Positions 1-5,089 of a DNA stretch of 5,089 nt are shown here, piece by piece. The stretch's first letter is position 1, and each line of letters starts with the position of its first letter. The notes under the pieces were generated by a model that saw nothing but the letters and a program-made list of their open reading frames with translations, was not told the DNA's origin and made no database searches. The position numbers and the translations under genes were made by a program. Source of the DNA: an uncultured Bacteroidota bacterium (lineage in GTDB: Bacteria > Bacteroidota > Bacteroidia > Bacteroidales > CAIWKO01); NCBI GenBank assembly GCA_937934705.1, contig CALGYY010000150.1, positions 1 to 5,089 on the forward strand, written 5' to 3'.

Positions 1-2267
<2,267 letters not shown>

Positions 2268-2290
2268 GTATTATGATTTTCTGTATCCGG

Positions 2291-2322
2291 CAAAAGTAAT
2301 GAATTTGATGAACAAGGCCAAA
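2291..2322 (-). promoter_or_regulatory. Bacteroidota-type promoter of secA
   Basis: Read on the minus strand, TTTG (2322-2319) is followed after 20 bp by TACTTTTG (2298-2291). This matches the Bacteroidota housekeeping promoter TTTG/TAnnTTTG with normal spacing. Transcription would begin near 2285, leaving a leader of only about 15-20 nt before the secA ATG at 2267. The promoter lies downstream of the rplI terminator, so secA should form its own transcription unit. Confidence 0.8.
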
Positions 2323-2347
2323 AGGGGAGGGAGTATCGGGGTGAAGG

Positions 2348-2369
2348 GTGATGAAGTGATGAAGTGATG
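2348..2369. repeat. GTGATGAA short tandem repeat
   Basis: The 8-bp unit GTGATGAA occurs at 2348-2355 and 2356-2363, followed by a partial third copy (GTGATG) at 2364-2369. A degenerate GTGAAG precedes it at 2341-2346. The array sits about 26 bp upstream of the -33 element of the secA promoter. It is non-coding in any convincing frame. Whether it binds a protein or is just slipped-strand sequence cannot be told from one genome. Confidence 0.7.
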
Positions 2370-2475
2370 GGGGCAGGTCGAAAGTCAAAAAGTCGTTATT
2401 GACGATGAGGTTCACAATATCTGATTTCCCCATATCATCATCCAGAATCCTCCGCAGACCGGATCATTGCGGCAG

Positions 2476-2513
2476 AAAAAAGAAAAGGCTGCCGGTTTGA
2501 GCGACAGCCTTTT
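2476..2513 (-). terminator. Intrinsic terminator of the rpsF-rpsR-rplI operon
   Basis: The minus-strand RNA can fold a 12-bp stem (2513-2502 with 2494-2483, one G-U pair) closed by a 7-nt loop, followed by C and six U residues (2482-2476). It starts 18 nt after the rplI stop codon. The stem has a GC core of GGCUGUCG flanked by four A-U pairs whose U side extends the U-tract. On the plus strand the G-U pair becomes a C-A mismatch and there is no good T-run after the stem, so the terminator is directional and serves rplI. Confidence 0.9.
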
Positions 2514-2531
2514 GCAGGGGTTGAAACAGAT

Positions 2532-2981
2532 CTATTCGGCAACCACCTCGAACTTCATTTCAACCTTGATCTCCTTGTGCAGGTTGATCTTGGCTGTGTA
2601 TGTGCCGAGTTCCTTGATGGATTCTCCGTCCACCAGGATGCGCTTGCGGTCGATTTCATAATTGTACTGCTGTTTGATGGCATCCGAGATCTGCAGGTTG
2701 TTGACCGAACCGAAGATCTTTCCACTGGTTCCGGCCTTGGCGCCGATCTTCAGGGTGATGCTCTCCAGTGCCTTGGCGAGGGTCTCAGCCTCCTTGCGGA
2801 TCTTTTCCTCTTTGAAGGCTTTCTGTTTCATCAGTTCGTTACGCTCTTTCTCAGTTGAAGGCGTGCAGATGATGGCAAAGCCCTGGGGAATCAGGTAATT
2901 GCGGGCATAACCGCTTTTTACCTTAACGATATCATGTGTGTACCCGAGATTGGGGACATCCTGTTTCAAAATTACTTTCAT
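2532..2981 (-). CDS. rplI: 50S ribosomal protein bL9
   Basis: bL9 binds domain V of 23S rRNA near the base of the L1 stalk. Its long helix reaches across the ribosome surface and helps maintain reading frame. The 149-residue protein is the usual length. The N-terminal domain is plain: MKVILKQDVPNLG at 1-13, DIVKVKSGYARNYLIP at 17-32 (the family signature) and G34-A36. A charged helix follows at about 41-75, then the C-terminal domain begins with IGAKAGTSGKIFGSV at 79-93. It is the last gene of the operon, 17 nt after the rpsR stop, and ends in TAG 18 nt before a strong terminator. Unlike its two operon partners it has a near-ideal Shine-Dalgarno sequence, which also fixes the start at 2981. 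Confidence 0.98.
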   Translation of the reverse strand: MKVILKQDVPNLGYTHDIVKVKSGYARNYLIPQGFAIICTPSTEKERNELMKQKAFKEEKIRKEAETLAKALESITLKIGAKAGTSGKIFGSVNNLQISDAIKQQYNYEIDRKRILVDGESIKELGTYTAKINLHKEIKVEMKFEVVAE

Positions 2982-2988
2982 GGGAAAT

Positions 2989-2996
2989 CCTCCTTT
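2989..2996 (-). promoter_or_regulatory. Strong Shine-Dalgarno site of rplI
   Basis: The minus strand reads AAAGGAGG (2996-2989), eight bases complementary to the universal CCTCCTTT end of 16S rRNA, with 7 nt before the rplI ATG at 2981. It fills most of the 17-nt gap after the rpsR stop. It is notable because rpsF, rpsR and secA in the same window have none, and Bacteroidota generally do not use this signal. Confidence 0.85.
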
Positions 2997-2998
2997 TT

Positions 2999-3280
2999 TT
3001 ACTTTAATAAATCACCAACATAAGGTAAGAGGGCCAGATGACGCGCCCTTTTAATAGCCTTGGCCAGTTTCCTCTGGTATTTTACCGAGGTACCGGTGAT
3101 CCTGCGGGGCAGGATCTTTCCCTGTTCATTCACGAATTTCAGGAGAAAATCGGCATCTTTGTAATCTATGTAACGGATTCCCAGTTTTTTGAACCGGCAA
3201 TACTTCTTCTTCTTAACATCCACCGCTATCGGGGTGAGATATCTGATTTCGCTGTCAGCTTGTTGTGCACTCATGATCAT
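2999..3280 (-). CDS. rpsR: 30S ribosomal protein bS18
   Basis: bS18 forms a heterodimer with bS6 on the platform of the 30S subunit during central-domain assembly. The translation of up to 93 residues has the family core: KKKKYCRFKK at 23-32, IDYKD at 38-42, GKILPRRITGTS at 54-65, and KRARHLALLPYV at 77-88. The N-terminus (DSEIRYLTP) is of the Bacteroidota kind. Two in-frame ATGs compete, at 3280 and at 3274 (residue 3). Neither has a Shine-Dalgarno, only an A-rich stretch upstream, so the start could be 6 bases shorter. It lies 20 nt after rpsF and 17 nt before rplI, and must be co-transcribed with both. In Bacteroidota bS18 also helps shelter the 3' tail of 16S rRNA, together with bS21 and bS6. 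Confidence 0.97.
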   Translation of the reverse strand: MIMSAQQADSEIRYLTPIAVDVKKKKYCRFKKLGIRYIDYKDADFLLKFVNEQGKILPRRITGTSVKYQRKLAKAIKRARHLALLPYVGDLLK

Positions 3281-3300
3281 TCACTTTTTTTGGTTAAACA

Positions 3301-3654
3301 TCAGGCTTCGGCCTCCGCCTTCTTCATACGATCGGCCCTTTTCTTCTCATTGAAAGCCACGGCATGCTTGTTCAGTACCATGGTTAAAAAGCGGATGATC
3401 CGCTCATCACGCTTGAAATTCAGGTCAAGCTCGGCAATCACCTTGCCCTCAGCCTTGAATTCAATGAGGTGATAAAAACCTGTTGATTTCTTCTGAATCG
3501 GATAGGCCATCTTGCGAAGCCCCCAATTCCCCTCGTAAACGATCTCGGCACCTCTCTCCTTGAGAAAATCCGAGAACTTCTTTACCGTTTCCTTTACCTG
3601 GTCTTCAGATAAAACGGGAGTCATGATGAAAACGGTTTCGTACTGTCGTACCAT
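3301..3654 (-). CDS. rpsF: 30S ribosomal protein bS6
   Basis: bS6 pairs with bS18 and binds the central domain of 16S rRNA in the small-subunit platform. The 117-residue product shows the ferredoxin-like fold signature of the family: YETVFIMTPVLS at 5-16, NWGLRKMAYPIQKKSTGFYHLIEF at 43-66, and FKRDERIIRFLT at 80-91. It ends in a charged tail (about 105-117) rich in Lys, Arg, Glu and Ala, comparable to the variable acidic or charged tails of other bS6 proteins. It is the first gene of the operon. The ATG at 3654 is preceded by no Shine-Dalgarno, only an AT-rich leader of about 50 nt that starts at the promoter at 3712-3742. Confidence 0.98.
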   Translation of the reverse strand: MVRQYETVFIMTPVLSEDQVKETVKKFSDFLKERGAEIVYEGNWGLRKMAYPIQKKSTGFYHLIEFKAEGKVIAELDLNFKRDERIIRFLTMVLNKHAVAFNEKKRADRMKKAEAEA

Positions 3655-3711
3655 CGTTCTTTTGGATTTGATTAATAATTAATTGTTTGACTTAAAACTT
3701 AAAATGGGGTG

Positions 3712-3742
3712 CAAAGGTAGAGAAAGATTCCGAAATAACAAA
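3712..3742 (-). promoter_or_regulatory. Bacteroidota-type promoter of the rpsF operon
   Basis: On the minus strand TTTG (3742-3739) is separated by 19 bp from TACCTTTG (3719-3712), an excellent match to the TTTG/TAnnTTTG promoter of this phylum. Transcription should start near 3705, giving an AT-rich leader of about 50 nt. The leader contains a small ATTAAT-A-ATTAAT palindrome at 3671-3683. I see no CCG-containing hairpin like the one by which the bS6:bS18 dimer represses its own mRNA in other bacteria. Confidence 0.85.
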
Positions 3743-3770
3743 TGTTGAGTGAATTTAATTCACCATAACA
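3743..3770. promoter_or_regulatory. Operator-like inverted repeat between divergent promoters
   Basis: A perfect 7-1-7 dyad, GTGAATT-T-AATTCAC, lies at 3749-3763. It is flanked by a further matching pair, TGTT (3743-3746) and AACA (3767-3770), giving a near-symmetric site of 28 bp. It abuts the -33 element of the rpsF promoter and ends about 32 bp before the -7 element of the methyltransferase gene. The half-sites resemble GTGA/TCAC of CRP/FNR sites, but the spacing is 7 rather than 6. The bound protein, if any, is unknown. There is no T-run after it on either strand, so it is not an obvious terminator. Confidence 0.5.
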
Positions 3771-3802
3771 CCGCCACACCCTGTCCGTCCGTCCCTATTT
3801 CG

Positions 3803-3810
3803 TATCTTTG
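3803..3810 (+). promoter_or_regulatory. Promoter -7 element of the RNA methyltransferase gene
   Basis: TATCTTTG matches TAnnTTTG and lies 19 nt upstream of the ATG at 3830. This resembles the short-leader arrangement of secA on the other side of the window. The -33 region (around 3780) is poor, showing only CCTGTCC where TTTG would be expected, so the promoter may be weak or need an activator. Confidence 0.55.
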
Positions 3811-3829
3811 CCTCTTTGACCCGGCAATC

Positions 3830-4594
3830 ATGATATCCAACGCTCTCATTAAACATATCCGTTCACTTCACCAGGCCAAATTCCGTGATGAATACCGGCA
3901 ATTTATTGCCGAAGGCGTGAAAGTGGCCGACGAACTCCTGAAATCCGCTTACAAGCCGGTTTACCTCTGTGCGAGCTGTAACTGGATAACGGAATATGCG
4001 CATCGCTACAATCTAAAAGGCGCAGAGGTCAGTACAGTAGGTGATGAACAACTGGAACGGATCAGCACCATGAGTACCCCTAACCAGGTACTGGTGGTTT
4101 TCGAAAAACCCAAAGCAACCGATCCCCCGCCTGCTCATGCCGACCGCTTTTTCATCCTTGCGGATGCCCTGCGTGATCCCGGCAACCTGGGAACCATCAT
4201 CCGTATCGCCGATTGGTTCGGCATCAGTGATGTGATCTGCTCAGAAGATACAGTGGACGTGTATAACCCCAAAACCGTACAGTCAGCCATGGGATCCCTG
4301 GCACGTGTCAGGGTGCATTATACCCCGCTTGACACCTATCTGAAGAATCAGGCCGCAGACATCCCGGTCATGACCGCCTGCCTCGAAGGTGAAAATATTT
4401 TCACTTCGCACTTACCTTCCGGGGGGCTGATTGTTATTGGGAGCGAATCACACGGAATCAGTCAGGAAGTGGCCGCCCTCGCAACAAAGAAAATCCATAT
4501 TCCTTCATTCAATTCTGGTGAGCATGCAGAGTCCCTTAACGCTTCAGTGGCTGCAGCCATCATTTGCGGGGAACTGCACCGGCGCAGGCTCTGA
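3830..4594 (+). CDS. SpoU/TrmH-family RNA 2'-O-ribose methyltransferase
   Basis: Enzymes of this SPOUT family transfer a methyl group from S-adenosylmethionine to a ribose 2'-OH in rRNA or tRNA. The 254-residue protein has an N-terminal substrate-binding domain (about 1-95: KHIRSLHQAKFRDEYRQFIAEGVKVADELL) and a C-terminal knotted catalytic domain. Visible motifs are motif 1 DPGNLGTIIRIADWFG starting at D116 (N119 and catalytic-type R125), YNPKTVQSAMGSLARV as motif 2, and motif 3 GSESHG at 204-209 (E206) with SLNASVA at 235-241. All catalytic residues appear intact. The frame stays open upstream to a GTG at 3749, but that start would place the promoter and dyad inside the gene, and its N-terminal residues do not look like the family. 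Domain layout fits RlmB/TsnR-like 23S rRNA enzymes; the exact target nucleotide cannot be assigned, so no symbol is given. Confidence 0.93.
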   Translation: MISNALIKHIRSLHQAKFRDEYRQFIAEGVKVADELLKSAYKPVYLCASCNWITEYAHRYNLKGAEVSTVGDEQLERISTMSTPNQVLVVFEKPKATDPPPAHADRFFILADALRDPGNLGTIIRIADWFGISDVICSEDTVDVYNPKTVQSAMGSLARVRVHYTPLDTYLKNQAADIPVMTACLEGENIFTSHLPSGGLIVIGSESHGISQEVAALATKKIHIPSFNSGEHAESLNASVAAAIICGELHRRRL

Positions 4595-4634
4595 AAACAT
4601 ACAGAAATAAACACTGTTCTAATACTTATTGCCC

Positions 4635-5089
4635 ATGTTCAAAGTCAAAAACTTCAAAGCAAAACTGATTACCACACTTGTCGTAGTAGGCGTGATCTGG
4701 TTCTTTTACCTGCTCAGCCTGATCTTTCCTTCAATGCTAACACTTGGAATTGTACCCCGGACCTGGGGCGGTCTGTGGGGAATAATCATGAGCCCACTGC
4801 TGCACGCAAATATCGGTCACATCCTCTCCAATACCATCCCCCTGGCAGTCTTCGTATTCGTGCTGCTGATCTTTTATGAACGCATGGCCATATGGGTCGT
4901 CCTGGGTTCCGTACTGCTGGGCGGTTTAATGGTGTGGCTGATGGCCCGCAGCGCCAACCATATCGGGGCTTCAGGACTCATCTACGCTCTGGCTGCCTTC
5001 CTGATCACCAGCGGTCTGATCCGCAAAAAGTGGCTGCTGATGTTTGTCTCCATTATCCTCGGGGTGGCTTACGCGGGACTGATCTGGGG
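4635..5089 (+). CDS. Rhomboid-family intramembrane serine protease (3' end outside window)
   Basis: Rhomboids cleave membrane proteins within or next to their transmembrane segments, using a Ser-His dyad buried in the bilayer. The 151 visible codons encode a short basic N-terminus, then transmembrane segments at about 11-34, 63-80, 84-105, 112-127 and 134-151. Between the first two lies an L1-type loop starting GIVPRTWGG (38-46). H57, H62 and N66 in HANIGHILSN line up with H145, H150 and N154 of E. coli GlpG. S113 in GASG (111-114) is the expected nucleophile. The catalytic histidine of the last helix lies past the window edge, so activity cannot be confirmed. The gene starts 40 nt after the methyltransferase stop, with no terminator or clear promoter between, so the two are probably co-transcribed. 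There is no Shine-Dalgarno; the ATG is the first one after the stop in this gap. Confidence 0.9.
   Translation, partial: MFKVKNFKAKLITTLVVVGVIWFFYLLSLIFPSMLTLGIVPRTWGGLWGIIMSPLLHANIGHILSNTIPLAVFVFVLLIFYERMAIWVVLGSVLLGGLMVWLMARSANHIGASGLIYALAAFLITSGLIRKKWLLMFVSIILGVAYAGLIW

Noticed and set aside
2383..2402. Short inverted repeat GTCAA ... TTGAC upstream of secA
   Set aside because: Only 5 bp per arm with a 10-nt spacer; expected by chance in a region of this size.
2467..2898. Three plus-strand open frames of 64, 93 and 78 codons
   Set aside because: All are antisense to rplI; the first also starts within the terminator region. The minus-strand bL9 frame is unmistakable.
3038..3472. Plus-strand open frame of 144 codons
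   Set aside because: It runs antisense across both rpsR and rpsF and the gap between them, which are clear bS18 and bS6 genes.
3782..3794. GTCC tetranucleotide run in the methyltransferase upstream region
   Set aside because: Three units in 13 bases is too short to treat as a meaningful repeat.

Overview
The window reads as an ordinary chromosomal housekeeping segment of a Bacteroidota (Bacteroidetes) bacterium. The evidence is as follows. Two intergenic regions carry clear matches to the phylum's unusual sigma-factor promoter (TTTG, about 19-20 bp, TAnnTTTG), and a third carries a good -7 element. Most genes lack a Shine-Dalgarno sequence. SecA has the Bacteroidota-type variants (MATGEGKT, LIDDART) and extra segments in its N-terminal and preprotein-binding regions. 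Finally, the ribosomal genes run rpsF-rpsR-rplI with no priB or ssb between them.

Layout. Positions 1-2267 (minus) hold the first 755 codons of secA, the motor ATPase of the Sec pathway; its C-terminus lies beyond the left edge. Positions 2268-2531 are non-coding. They carry the secA promoter, a short GTGATGAA tandem repeat and a strong intrinsic terminator for the operon to the right. Positions 2532-3654 (minus) are a compact operon rpsF-rpsR-rplI (bS6, bS18, bL9) with gaps of 20 and 17 nt. Positions 3655-3829 are a divergent intergenic region holding the rpsF promoter, a long dyad that looks like an operator, and the -7 element of the gene on the other side. Positions 3830-4594 (plus) encode a SpoU/TrmH-family RNA 2'-O-methyltransferase. 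Positions 4635-5089 (plus) hold the start of a rhomboid-family intramembrane serine protease cut by the right edge.

How the genes fit together. The minus-strand genes serve ribosome assembly and protein export, and are split into two transcription units by the terminator at 2476-2513 and the secA promoter at 2291-2322. The plus-strand pair is an RNA-modification enzyme and a membrane protease, probably co-transcribed but not obviously linked in function.

I see no mobile element, CRISPR array, tRNA, rRNA or unfamiliar multi-gene system, and I do not think the window hides one. The points most worth a second look are regulatory. One is the single strong Shine-Dalgarno sequence in front of rplI, inside the operon that encodes two of the proteins known to hide the anti-Shine-Dalgarno in this phylum. 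The other is the dyad between the two divergent promoters.
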